Positions 39,778 to 48,376 are shown, numbered from the stretch's first letter. The stretch: DNA of 64,000 nucleotides from an uncultured Collinsella sp. (GCA_900541235.1 UQIW01000014.1:1-64000); one strand, 5' to 3'. Notes: generated by a model from the letters alone, not told the origin. Numbers and translations: made by a program.

Positions 39778-40193
39778 ATGGACGAGAACGGGAAACGCCG
39801 AACGATGCGGGGGGGGGGTGCTCAGGGCAGTCTATCCCCGCACGACGAGGAAACGGGGCGTTCTCTACGTGGCTCACGGGCGATTGCATGGAGCCGACGC
39901 TAACGGCGGGGATGATGGGCGTTTGGGTTCCTCGCATACCCGAGGTTGGGGAGATAGGGCTTTACAGGTTGCCGCCATATAGCCCGAGGACGCAACGATT
40001 GGCTCGAATTAAGGCGTTTGAGGCCGAGGGCGGGCGAGTACTGCTAACGCACGACAATAGGGCCTATAAAGACGATTTGAGGCCCCTAGGAAAGAAGCGG
40101 GCAGGCGAGGGCGGTATAATGTTCGTGGGTACGCTGGTGGAGGTGTACGAACCCGTGAGGGGCGTGAACCTCAAAGCCCTACCAGAGGAATAG
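39778..40193 (+). pseudogene. S24/LexA-like protein with poly-G frameshift
   Basis: The likely start is the ATG at 39778 (GAAAGAGG site), reading MDENGKRRTMRGGG into a G10 tract (39809-39818). The S24-type fold continues in another frame: TWLTGDCMEPTLTAGMMGVW, PEVGEIGLYRLPP, then VLLTHDNRAYKDDLRP and VGTLVEVYEP. One more G (11) would join the frames into about 138 residues. The usual catalytic Ser of GDSMEPT is Cys here. Either a phase-variable gene or a decayed one. Confidence 0.7.
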
Positions 40194-40319
40194 GGGTTTG
40201 GGCGCTCAAGCGCGCCCGTTCCCGAGGCGGCACGTCTCTCCGCAGGTTCTCCGTTCACTACCTGCGGGACGTTTCGGGCGTGCCGTGCCGAGTGCGGGCG
40301 ATTGGGGAGGTTGGCGGTT

Positions 40320-40586
40320 ATGCTCACATTGGAAGAGGCTATAAAGCCGATTCTGGAAGAGGGGGCCGTAGACGGATACGGCCCAGTGTGCGCATACGAG
40401 GGCAAATACCATTGGTTCGTAGGTTTCGGTTTCGATGGAAAGATGACCCCGGGCGACACTCCGTATGCGATCGACAAAGAAACGGGGAGGATTGATTTCT
40501 TCCCGATTCCATTTTTCCTCAGAGGCGAGAGTCCATCTGCTATCGAGCTTGAGATGGGGGAGGCTAAAGAGGTCCCCGTCCCCTAG
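40320..40586 (+). CDS. Imm35/YrhB-like immunity-type protein
   Basis: 88 residues from the ATG at 40320. The VDGYGPVCAYEGKYHWFVGF and PYAIDKETGRIDFFP segments resemble the YrhB/Imm35 fold, found in small immunity or chaperone proteins of toxin systems. No partner toxin is seen in the element. It may be cargo that protects the host, possibly against a phage toxin. Family call is moderate. Confidence 0.5.
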   Translation: MLTLEEAIKPILEEGAVDGYGPVCAYEGKYHWFVGFGFDGKMTPGDTPYAIDKETGRIDFFPIPFFLRGESPSAIELEMGEAKEVPVP

Positions 40587-40595
40587 ACAACATCA

Positions 40596-40619
40596 GGCCC
40601 CGCCACGGCGGGGCCTTTT
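40596..40619 (+). terminator. Terminator at the end of the element's second operon
   Basis: GGCCCCGCC/GGCGGGGCC, 9-bp stem, 2-base loop, then TTTT. It lies 9 bp past the preceding stop. Confidence 0.85.
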
Positions 40620-40620
40620 C

Positions 40621-40848
40621 ATGCCGTTAACCATAACTTTCATAAGCCTAAAAAAGGCGGGGCGGTGCGTTCAATGTCAAGAATGTCACGCCCCAAAAAA
40701 GGCGGGGTGGTGCGTTCAATGCGAACAATGCGAAGCCCTAAAAAAGGAGATTCGGCGTAGTGCCGAGGCGATACCGCCCGAGATTTGCGGCGCGTTTGCG
40801 GCGGAGTTTTGCGGCGATTTTGCGGCGCATTTTGCGGCAAGCCCCTAA
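40621..40848 (+). CDS. Possible Cys-repeat peptide
   Basis: An open frame of 75 residues in which a 45-bp tandem repeat (40650-40694, 40695-40739, then a partial) gives 15-residue units KKAGRCVQCQECHAP and KKAGWCVQCEQCEAL. No ribosome site precedes it and a terminator lies just upstream, and its end overlaps the arm repeats. May be noncoding; the repeat itself is certain. Confidence 0.25.
   Translation: MPLTITFISLKKAGRCVQCQECHAPKKAGWCVQCEQCEALKKEIRRSAEAIPPEICGAFAAEFCGDFAAHFAASP
40784..40839. repeat. Phased arm-type repeats, right end of the small element
   Basis: TTTGCGGCG or a one-base variant at 40784, 40795, 40807, 40818 (TTTTGCGGCG from there) and 40830 (last base differs). Spacing is 11 or 12 bp. 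Same motif as at the left end, so both ends of the element carry it as expected for integrase arm sites. Confidence 0.8.
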
Positions 40849-40899
40849 AAACGAAAACAGGCCAAGACGAAAAACACACCTTGACCTGCTCAAATGCTG

Positions 40900-40976
40900 T
40901 GGTGCCCCCAGCGGGATTCGAACCCGCGATATCCACCTTGAAAGGGTGGCGTCCTTGGCCGCTAGACGATGGGGAC
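40900..40976 (-). tRNA. tRNA-Glu (anticodon UUC), integration site
   Basis: 77 nt including a genome-encoded CCA. The acceptor stem GTCCCCA pairs with TGGGGGC; the anticodon stem CCACC/GGTGG encloses CTTTCAA with anticodon TTC; the T arm has GGTTCGAATCC. Bases 40900-40944 repeat the 35736-35780 fragment and form the right attachment core, so integration leaves a complete tRNA at this end. Confidence 0.96.
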
Positions 40977-41035
40977 AGCGGGAAAGAGTATAGCAGACTT
41001 TTTTAGCCGTTCACATATCGTTGGCAAACTGAAAA

Positions 41036-41070
41036 ACCACCACAAAGGTGCCTGTCCCCTTTGTGGTGGT
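41036..41070 (-). terminator. Terminator after murT-gatD
   Basis: A 13-bp stem, ACCACCACAAAGG with its complement, 9-base loop; on the minus strand it ends in TTTTT. Lies 6 bp past the stop codon. Confidence 0.88.
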
Positions 41071-41076
41071 GAGGTG

Positions 41077-43254
41077 CTAGGGGAGGAGCTTCATGGCGGC
41101 GTCGTGGGCGGCGTGCTCGTAGGTGTCGTCGAGGGGCTTGAGCGGCAGCAGGGCGGCAGCCTGTGCATCGCCACGGCGCTCGAGGGCATGGGCGATCAAC
41201 CAGTCGGCGAGCTCGGGGTTCTTGGGCAGCGCCGGGCCATGCAGGTACGTGCCGATGACGCCCTTGTAGATCAGGCCCTCAAAGCCATCGTCGCCGTTGT
41301 TGCCGGTGCCCGTGACGACGGACGTTCCGAGCGGCGTGGCATCGGCGTCCAAAAGCGTGCGGCCGCCATGGTTCTCGAATCCCACAAAGGGCTCAGGTGC
41401 CAGGTCGGTTTTGACGGCTACGTTGCCGATCAGGCGGTCGGAGCCGCGTACGGTTTCGGCAGCAATGACCCCCAGACCCTCAATGCGATCCTCGCCCATA
41501 TAGTACGAACGGCCGAGCAGCTGATAGCTGCCACAGATGGCGAGCAGCGAGCCGCCATCCTCAACATAGGATGCGACCTTGTCTTTTTGGGCGAGCAGCT
41601 CGTGTGCCACGGCTAGCTGGTCGCGGTCGGAGCCGCCACCCATCATGACGATATCGGCATCGGTGAGATCGAGTGACTCGCCCATACGGACCTCGTCCAC
41701 GCGAACGGGGATGCCGCGCCAGGCGCAGCGACGCTCGAGGGCGATAACGTTGCCGCCGTCGCCGTAGAGGTTGAGGGCATCGGGGTACAGGTAGACGATG
41801 CGCAGCGGGCGCGAAAGCTCGACTGGCGCGATGCCGACGGGGACGGCACTGCCATCGGCACACGTTGCAGCGCGGGCAGCAACCGTGGCTGCATCGGCAC
41901 CCTTCAGCCCATCGAGTTCTTTGACCAGCGGCGGGAAGGCCGTGTAGTTGGCGACGGCATAGAAAGTGTCGCCTGCGGCTTCATCCGCAACGGCGCCAAT
42001 TGCCTGCGCGACGTCCGAGATAATCGCGGCATCGATGCCGGCGTACTTGAGGCGTACCTGCATGTCGTGCGCACGCGTGCCTCCGGCAAAGGCGACAAGA
42101 CCCGGTGTGTCGGCGATGCGCTCGAAGTCGACGTCGTAGATCCACGAGACATCGTGGCCGTCGGCGTCGTTGTCGTTCAGGAAGAAGGCGCAGAGCCTGC
42201 CGCCTGCCGTTTTAATGGACTGGATCTGGCGATCGAAGCCCACGGGATTTTTGGCCAGGTTTGCCTCGACGGTACGGCCGGCGATCTCCCAGCGGCCCAT
42301 ACGTCCGCCGGCGGGGACGTAGGCATCGAGCGTAGGCTGTAGAAACGCCGTGTCCACGCCCAACTCGCGTGCGGCAAAGAAGGCGGCGGCAACGTTATAG
42401 ACCACGTACAGACCGTTGTAGCGTGTGGCGATGTGTACGGCAGCCGCGTCGGGCGCAGATCCAAAGACCAGGTCGAAGCCGTAGCCGTCGCAGCCGAGCT
42501 TCACGCCCGTCACACGGCGGACCAGTGCGGGGCGTGCCCAACCGCACGAGGGGCAATGGTATGCGCCAAGCTGGCCGTATTGCACGTAGTCGTACTCCAA
42601 CGGGGCGTTGCACTGCGAGCAAAAGCGCGAGTCGCTAATGCGGTCGGACTCGGTGTCGGTGGCGCCGTCGATGCCAAAGGCAATACTCGCATTGGGAACG
42701 CGCGCGGCAATCGAGGCGCACAGCGGGTCGTCGGCGTTGTAGATGAGCGTCGTTGCCGGCGAAAGCTCCAACGCGTGGGCGATGACCTCCTGGGTGTGAT
42801 CGATCTCGCCATAGCGATCTAGCTGGTCGCGGAACAGGTTGAGCAGCACAAAGTACGTCGGCTTGAGCTTGGGCAGAACGCGTACGGTGTAAAGCTCATC
42901 GCACTCAAAAACGCCCACGCGCTTGCCGCTGCTGGTGTGTTTAAGGCCGCCGCGGGCCTCGAGCAGAGCACCTACCACACCAGGCTCCATATTGTTGCCG
43001 GCACGGTTGCACACCACGGCAGCACCGCTGGCAGCAACGGCGTCGGCGATGAGGTTGGAAGTGGTGGTCTTGCCATTAGTACCCGTAATCACCACGCTGC
43101 GGTCGACAAGGCCAGCGAGGTCGCTCAGCAACTCGGGGTCGATCTTCATGGCGATGCGGCCGGGGAGTACGCCGCCCTGGCGCTTAAGGACGGAGCGCAG
43201 CCCCCAGCGAGCGATATCGCTCGAGGTGCAGGCAAGAGATGAGCGGAGGTTCAT
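41077..43254 (-). CDS. MurT-GatD fusion: lipid II isoglutaminyl synthase
   Basis: 725 residues. In other Gram-positives MurT and GatD are two proteins that amidate the D-Glu of lipid II. Here they are one chain. Residues 1-440 are MurT: ATP loop VITGTNGKTTTSN, a Cys4 zinc ribbon (FCSQCNAPLEYDYVQYGQLG through HCPSCG) and the DUF1727 C-terminal domain (RRLCAFFLNDNDADG-like). Residues about 485-725 are the GatD glutaminase: LRIVYLYPDALNLYGDGGN, the nucleophile Cys in LLAICGSYQLLGRS and the catalytic His in GTYLHGPALPKNPELAD. Amidation affects cross-linking and antibiotic tolerance. Confidence 0.93.
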   Translation of the reverse strand: MNLRSSLACTSSDIARWGLRSVLKRQGGVLPGRIAMKIDPELLSDLAGLVDRSVVITGTNGKTTTSNLIADAVAASGAAVVCNRAGNNMEPGVVGALLEARGGLKHTSSGKRVGVFECDELYTVRVLPKLKPTYFVLLNLFRDQLDRYGEIDHTQEVIAHALELSPATTLIYNADDPLCASIAARVPNASIAFGIDGATDTESDRISDSRFCSQCNAPLEYDYVQYGQLGAYHCPSCGWARPALVRRVTGVKLGCDGYGFDLVFGSAPDAAAVHIATRYNGLYVVYNVAAAFFAARELGVDTAFLQPTLDAYVPAGGRMGRWEIAGRTVEANLAKNPVGFDRQIQSIKTAGGRLCAFFLNDNDADGHDVSWIYDVDFERIADTPGLVAFAGGTRAHDMQVRLKYAGIDAAIISDVAQAIGAVADEAAGDTFYAVANYTAFPPLVKELDGLKGADAATVAARAATCADGSAVPVGIAPVELSRPLRIVYLYPDALNLYGDGGNVIALERRCAWRGIPVRVDEVRMGESLDLTDADIVMMGGGSDRDQLAVAHELLAQKDKVASYVEDGGSLLAICGSYQLLGRSYYMGEDRIEGLGVIAAETVRGSDRLIGNVAVKTDLAPEPFVGFENHGGRTLLDADATPLGTSVVTGTGNNGDDGFEGLIYKGVIGTYLHGPALPKNPELADWLIAHALERRGDAQAAALLPLKPLDDTYEHAAHDAAMKLLP

Positions 43255-43299
43255 GAAACCGTTCCTAACGTAAACGACATGGTCGGGTCGAGTGCGTCA

Positions 43300-44343
43300 C
43301 TAAAATCCGTAGCGGCGCGCAAATTCCTGGGCAAGCTGCGATACATCTTCGCAGGCGTTGGCCCAGGGGGCAAAGTCGGGAGTGTCCGAGATAATACCGT
43401 CCGCTTCCCAAACGGCCTGGTGCGAAAGATTCCAGGGATCGTGTGGCTCGGGCCGGCAGGGAAGGTACGGTGTCTGGTACATGGGGTTCAGTAAGAAGAA
43501 CGCGCCACCCTCGCAGCGGTTGGCGAACTCACGCAGCGCGCGTGTCGCCGGGCGCATCTTGTTTGTTTTGAACAGCAGAATCGTGCGGGCGAGCAGATAC
43601 CAAGGAGAGTTCTCGAGGGCATCGGCCCCCATCTGCTCCTCGAGCTGGTGGGCCAGGGCAAAAAAGCCGTCCTCGTCTTCCAAGCGAGCGAGGGCGAGTA
43701 ACACGGTGCCTGCCGCTCGGGTGGGATAGCCTTCCGCCTTAAGAACACGGCGAGAATAGTTGACGGCAGCACGGTAGCGGGCGCTCGCCATGCACAGCTG
43801 CGAGATGGCCTCGAGTGTGTGAAGCCACCCGATAAGCGCCGGCTCGCTCACGGTGAGCTCTGCCGCCGTCACGCCGTCCGTCAAAACTTTGTTGGCCCAG
43901 TAGTGCGGGGCCTCCATATCGAACCCGGGCACGCTTTGCTGCAGGTAATCGGCCGTGGTTGCCTCGAGCTTCATCAGGTCGCCCAGGCAGGCGTCAACGG
44001 GTGTGTCGGCCAGGATGATGGCGAGCAGCTGCGCGTCGACGGTCAGTGCGTCGACGCGGACAATCTTGAGCAGCTCATCGCGCATGTCGTCGAACAGGCG
44101 ATTGCGCGTCTGCTCAAACTCCTCGTCGCTGCCCATATCTTCGATGCGATGGAGCTCGTCGAGCAGGTGGCGATGAACACCGGCATAGGACAGCAGCGCC
44201 TGGGCATGCTCGGACTGCGCGTACTTTTGGGGATTCGCACTAATGTCGTTATGGACAAGCTCGCGTGCTGCATCGGTGAGCTCGGGGTGCGACGCCAGAT
44301 AGGTGCGCTCCAGGTAGGCGGGGATGTAGACGCTCGGATCCAT
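43300..44343 (-). CDS. Helical-repeat protein, unknown (second of a pair)
   Basis: 347 residues, all-helical, TPR-like (ATVDAQLLAIILADTPVDAC, SQLCMASARYRAAVNYSRRV, TVLLALARLEDEDGFFALAH). Its start touches the stop of the upstream gene. Both have similar helical layout and length. No enzymatic motif. May be a scaffold or regulator; function unknown. Confidence 0.65.
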   Translation of the reverse strand: MDPSVYIPAYLERTYLASHPELTDAARELVHNDISANPQKYAQSEHAQALLSYAGVHRHLLDELHRIEDMGSDEEFEQTRNRLFDDMRDELLKIVRVDALTVDAQLLAIILADTPVDACLGDLMKLEATTADYLQQSVPGFDMEAPHYWANKVLTDGVTAAELTVSEPALIGWLHTLEAISQLCMASARYRAAVNYSRRVLKAEGYPTRAAGTVLLALARLEDEDGFFALAHQLEEQMGADALENSPWYLLARTILLFKTNKMRPATRALREFANRCEGGAFFLLNPMYQTPYLPCRPEPHDPWNLSHQAVWEADGIISDTPDFAPWANACEDVSQLAQEFARRYGF

Positions 44344-45419
44344 TAGAGGTCTCCTCCCTTAAATGGAAGCCCCTGCTCGGCTGCGCGCAGGATGCGCTCG
44401 TCGATTTGGGAGCGCACGATGTCGTTGGTGGCGACCCAGGCGGCAAAGCTGGCGTTGTCGGGGGCGCCCAGGCCCTCCTGCAGTACCGGCGTCGCCTCGG
44501 ACAGCGCAAGGACAAGCTCGTCGGTGGAGCCCACACCCACGTTGACGCGGGCATAGACGCCATCGGGAAACTCGGTTTGGAAGTAGAGTGCCTCGGCTGC
44601 GTGCGGACACGAGCGCACAAGGATACGCAGGTAGTGCTCGGCGCCCTCGTAGTCCAGTTCGCGCCAAGCCGTGCTCATCAGCGCGATGAGCGTCCACGGG
44701 TCCAAGTCGCGCTCCGCATCTTTGGGGCGGCGGCGCAGTGGGGTATTCGCGAGGTACGGCACGGAGTGTGCGGAGCGAAAGCGCTTGAGCTCCTCGGCGG
44801 GGTATTCGAGCTTTGCCATGGCGAGCATCGCGGTGTGGCGGACACCAGCGGGGTCGTTGGGCGCAAAGTCCAAGCTGCGATTCGCGGCTTCGAGCGACAT
44901 GCGATAGCGGCCGCTAATGAGGGCGCGCGATGCCAAGGCGGCAAGCCAGCGCAGATAGGGGCGGCGCGTAAGGTCGCCTGCGGCCTCGCGCTCGTAGGGG
45001 TCCTGGGCCGAGGCGATTTTGAGCGCTAGGTCGTGCTCGACCTCATCGCACTTGGACACCAGGTACTGTACGTATTCCTCGTTGGATTCGGCGGTGAGTG
45101 CCGTCAGCATGCGCTGAGCGTCCCAGTTGGCCGGATCGAGTGCGGCCGCCTCGCGGAGCATGTTCTCGGCAGCTGTCTCTTCTTGCTCTGCCTGGGTATC
45201 GTCAGGGATAAAGGGAATGCGGTAGTCGACAGCCTCGACCACCTTGGCAATGAGGTGCCCGGCGCGGTCGCGGTCGTGCACGATGAGCGGTGCGGGGTTG
45301 CGGGTGAATTGTTCCATCAGACGCTCTACGGCGGCAGCGTCGGTGAGCGGGATATTGTCGCGGCGCAAGGCCTCAAGAACGAGGCGATGGCAATCCTCTT
45401 GAATGGGATCGAATGCCAT
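44343..45419 (-). CDS. Helical-repeat protein, unknown (first of a pair)
   Basis: 358 residues from the ATG at 45419, which follows GGAGG. Helical repeats with TPR-like segments (AAENMLREAAALDPANWDAQ, RMSLEAANRSLDFAPNDPAG, YEGAEHYLRILVRSCPHAAE). The two genes likely form an operon. Similar paired proteins occur in Coriobacteriia without a known role. Confidence 0.65.
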   Translation of the reverse strand: MAFDPIQEDCHRLVLEALRRDNIPLTDAAAVERLMEQFTRNPAPLIVHDRDRAGHLIAKVVEAVDYRIPFIPDDTQAEQEETAAENMLREAAALDPANWDAQRMLTALTAESNEEYVQYLVSKCDEVEHDLALKIASAQDPYEREAAGDLTRRPYLRWLAALASRALISGRYRMSLEAANRSLDFAPNDPAGVRHTAMLAMAKLEYPAEELKRFRSAHSVPYLANTPLRRRPKDAERDLDPWTLIALMSTAWRELDYEGAEHYLRILVRSCPHAAEALYFQTEFPDGVYARVNVGVGSTDELVLALSEATPVLQEGLGAPDNASFAAWVATNDIVRSQIDERILRAAEQGLPFKGGDL

Positions 45420-45449
45420 GGGGCCTCCTTTGCTGCGGTTAGGGTTCAA

Positions 45450-45919
45450 ATGTTTCTATATAAGGTTCTAGTTTACCCGCATGTGGCACACCGGGGGTGC
45501 CGCACTTGGACTTGCACCTTTGCACCACGAAGACGGATGTCGCACAAATGTCGGCACCTTGGACGACCGAGTGGTATCACGGTGCCGCAAACGGTCGATT
45601 TTTGGCGGCGAACGGTGCATATTTTGGAGGGGCACCGTCCTGCCCAGGATATGTAGTCAACCTTGATAAAACGTTTGCCCAGCTTGGGAGTATGAATGCC
45701 GCACAAGGGTCTTCAGGGATAGAAAAAACGTTTCATCATTGGCGGCTTTAGGTGAATAACTGACCAACCAGAACGGTAAAATAGTGTTTGTCTGAGCGTT
45801 GAGACGTTTAGACATCGCGCATTGTCATCGCCGGCAACGCGCAAACCGGTCCTAACGGAGCCAATTGGGTGCTCCGTTATATACGCAAGTCTAAGAGGGG
45901 CTTGTTTAGGAGGCACAGT
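45450..45919. other. 470-bp intergenic region before the alcohol dehydrogenase
   Basis: No convincing gene. Two AAAACGTTT sites (about 45668 and 45725) and a GACGTTT (about 45801) may be regulator sites. An inverted repeat TAACGGAGC/GCTCCGTTA (45853-45861 and 45871-45879) lies 41 bp before the start codon and could be an operator or leader hairpin. AGGAGG precedes the ATG at 45920. The long, A/T-richer sequence fits a strongly regulated promoter. Confidence 0.5.
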
Positions 45920-47143
45920 ATGGGACGTTTTACCAATCCTCGCGATCTGTACTTTGGTGAGGGCGCTCGCCACGAGGTGAAGAACCTCAAGGGCAAGAAG
46001 GCCATCATCGTTTCTGGCGGCAGCTCTATGCGTCGCGGCGGGTTCCTGCAGGACGTCGAGGCCGACCTCAAAGAGGGCGGCTTCGAGGTCAAGCTGTTCG
46101 AGGGCGTCGAGTCCGATCCGTCCATCGAGACGGTCATGAAGGGCGCCGAGGCCATGCGCGAGTTCGAGCCCGACTGGATTATCGCCATCGGCGGCGGCTC
46201 GCCCATCGATGCCGCTAAGGCCATGTGGGTCTTCTACGAGTATCCCGAGGAGTCCTTCGATAACATCATCCAGCCGTTCAGCTTCCCCGAGCTGCGTCAG
46301 AAGGCTCACTTCTGCGCCATCTCCTCTACCTCCGGTACCGCTACCGAGGTCACTGCCTTCTCCGTCATCACCGACTACGCCAAGGGCATCAAGTACCCGC
46401 TGGCCGACTTCAACATCACCCCTGATGTCGCCATCGTCGACCCCGAGCTCACCTACACCATGCCCGCCAAGCTGTGCGCTCACACCGGCATGGACGCTCT
46501 GACCCACTGCATGGAGGCCTACGTTTCCACCTGCGCCTCTATGTTCACCGATGCCAACGCTCTGCACGGCATCCGCGAGATCGTCGAGTGGCTGCCCAAG
46601 TCCTATGCTGGCGACCATGAGGCCCGTCAGCACATGCACGAGGCTCAGTGCATCGCCGGTATCGCCTTCTCCTCGGGCCTGCTCGGCATCGTTCACTCCA
46701 TGGCTCACAAGACCGGTGCTGCCTTCGAGAACGGCCACATCATCCACGGTGCTGCTAACGCCATGTACCTGGGCAAGGTCATCCAGTGGAACTCCAAGGA
46801 TCCCCGTGCTGCCGAGCGTTACGCTTACGTGGCCAAGGAGATCCTGCACCTTCCCGGCGAGACCAACGAGGAGCTCATCGCTGCACTCGTCCAGAAGATT
46901 CGCGACCTCAACGACCAGCTCAACATTCCGCAGTCCATCAAGGATTACGCGAATGGTGGCGTGAAGGTCGACGCCGAGAACCCGCAGATGGTTTCCGAGG
47001 AGGAGTTCCTCGCCAAGCTGCCCGAGATCGCCGCGAACGCCGAGCAGGACGCTTGCACGCCCGAGAACCCGCGTGAGACCAAGGCTGCCGACTTCGAGAA
47101 GATCCTCAAGGCCTGCTACTACGACACCGACATCGATTTCTAA
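45920..47143 (+). CDS. Iron-containing (group III) alcohol dehydrogenase
   Basis: 407 residues from the ATG at 45920. NAD(P)-binding: KKAIIVSGGSSMRRGGFLQD and WIIAIGGGSPIDAAKAMWVF. The metal-binding ligands lie in HTGMDALTHCMEAYVSTCAS and in HSMAHKTGAAFENGHIIHGA. Similar to butanol/1,3-propanediol-type dehydrogenases. Probably regenerates NAD+ in fermentation. Codon use is strongly biased (C-ending), typical of a highly expressed gene. A strong terminator follows. Confidence 0.93.
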   Translation: MGRFTNPRDLYFGEGARHEVKNLKGKKAIIVSGGSSMRRGGFLQDVEADLKEGGFEVKLFEGVESDPSIETVMKGAEAMREFEPDWIIAIGGGSPIDAAKAMWVFYEYPEESFDNIIQPFSFPELRQKAHFCAISSTSGTATEVTAFSVITDYAKGIKYPLADFNITPDVAIVDPELTYTMPAKLCAHTGMDALTHCMEAYVSTCASMFTDANALHGIREIVEWLPKSYAGDHEARQHMHEAQCIAGIAFSSGLLGIVHSMAHKTGAAFENGHIIHGAANAMYLGKVIQWNSKDPRAAERYAYVAKEILHLPGETNEELIAALVQKIRDLNDQLNIPQSIKDYANGGVKVDAENPQMVSEEEFLAKLPEIAANAEQDACTPENPRETKAADFEKILKACYYDTDIDF

Positions 47144-47165
47144 TCGACTCTTGTTATCGTAACGA

Positions 47166-47203
47166 GGGGCTCCGCACGTATCTGTACGGAGCCCCTTTCT
47201 TTT
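47166..47203 (+). terminator. Terminator after the alcohol dehydrogenase
   Basis: GGGGCTCCG/CGGAGCCCC, 9-bp stem, then TTTCTTTTTTC. Confidence 0.92.
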
Positions 47204-47226
47204 TTCTTTTAGAGAATGGGATAGTT

Positions 47227-48327
47227 ATGGCTGCAATTTTCAATAGCCCCAGCAAGTACATCCAGGGTCCGGACGAGCTCGCCAAGCTCGGCTCTTACGT
47301 TGAGCCGCTCGGCGCTAAGGCCCTCGTCATCGTGACGCCTTCGGGCAAGAAGCGCGTCGGTGCCAAGATCGAGGGCGGTTTTACCGAGGCTAAGGCCGAG
47401 CTGCTGTTTGAGGACTTTAACGGCGAGTGCTCCAAGGGCGAGGTCGATCGCCTGGTTGCGCTCGCTCGCGACAACGGTTGCGACATCATCGTCGGCGTCG
47501 GTGGCGGCAAGATCCTCGACACCGCGAAGGCCGTCGCCTATTACCTGGAGTCCCCGGTTATCATTTGCCCCACCATTGCTTCGACCGATGCCCCGTGTTC
47601 GGCGCTTTCGGTGCTCTATACCGATGACGGCCAGTTCGACAAATACCTCTTCCTTAAGGCAAACCCCAATATCGTCCTTATGGATACGACGGTTATCGCG
47701 GCGAGCCCGGTGCGCCTGACGGTTTCCGGTATGGGCGATGCGCTCGCAACCTATTTCGAGGCTCAGGCGACGCACGATGCCGACGGCGGCACCTGCGCCG
47801 GCGGCAAGGGCGGAATGGCCGGTCTGGCGCTCGCCAAGCTCTGCTACGAGACGCTTATGGCCGATGGCGTCAAGGCCAAGGTCGCGCTGGAGAAGGGCGC
47901 GCTCACGCCTGCCGTCGAGCACATCATTGAGGCCAATACGCTGCTTTCGGGCATTGGCTTTGAGAGCTCGGGCCTTGCCGCTGCTCATGCCATCCACAAT
48001 GGTCTGACGATGCTGCCCGAGTGCCACGGCATGTATCACGGCGAGAAGGTCGCCTTCGGCACTATCGTCCAGCTGGTACTCGAGGATGCCCCGACCGAGA
48101 AGCTCGAGGAAGTCTTGGGCTTCTGCATTGAGCTTGGCCTGCCGGTCACGATGAAGGAACTTGGCGTTGCCGAGCTTACGCGCGAGCAGGCCATGATTGT
48201 TGCCGAGGCCGCGTGCGCGCCCGAGGACACCATGTGCAATATGCCGTTTGAGGTGACGCCCGAGATGGTCGCAAACGCCATCCTGGGTGCCGACGCACTG
48301 GGTCATTATTACCTTATGGATGAGTAA
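47227..48327 (+). CDS. gldA: Glycerol dehydrogenase
   Basis: 366 residues. Oxidises glycerol to dihydroxyacetone with NAD, in an iron- or zinc-dependent fold. Seen: YIQGPDELAKLGSYVEPLGA at the start, the GGG NAD motif (IIVGVGGGKILDTAKAVAYY), APCSALSVLYTDDGQFDKYL, and the zinc ligands in SGMGDALATYFEAQ, HAIHNGLT and YHGEKVAFG. A terminator precedes the start, so it has its own promoter. A truncated relative follows at 48454. Confidence 0.95.
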   Translation: MAAIFNSPSKYIQGPDELAKLGSYVEPLGAKALVIVTPSGKKRVGAKIEGGFTEAKAELLFEDFNGECSKGEVDRLVALARDNGCDIIVGVGGGKILDTAKAVAYYLESPVIICPTIASTDAPCSALSVLYTDDGQFDKYLFLKANPNIVLMDTTVIAASPVRLTVSGMGDALATYFEAQATHDADGGTCAGGKGGMAGLALAKLCYETLMADGVKAKVALEKGALTPAVEHIIEANTLLSGIGFESSGLAAAHAIHNGLTMLPECHGMYHGEKVAFGTIVQLVLEDAPTEKLEEVLGFCIELGLPVTMKELGVAELTREQAMIVAEAACAPEDTMCNMPFEVTPEMVANAILGADALGHYYLMDE

Positions 48328-48339
48328 ACTAAGGTAAGG

Positions 48340-48376
48340 AAGGGGCAAAGCCGACAGATGGCTTTGCCCCTTTTTT
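48340..48376 (+). terminator. Terminator after gldA
   Basis: AAGGGGCAAAGCC with its complement, 13-bp stem, 7-base loop, then TTTT. Confidence 0.9.

Noticed and set aside
40640..40936. A minus-strand ORF opening MDIAGSNPAGGT
   Set aside because: The start is a translation of the tRNA gene and the rest is the opposite strand of a 45-bp repeat, whose period keeps both strands open.
45713..46849. A minus-strand open frame of 378 codons over the alcohol dehydrogenase
   Set aside because: Shadow of a strongly codon-biased plus-strand gene with recognised catalytic motifs.
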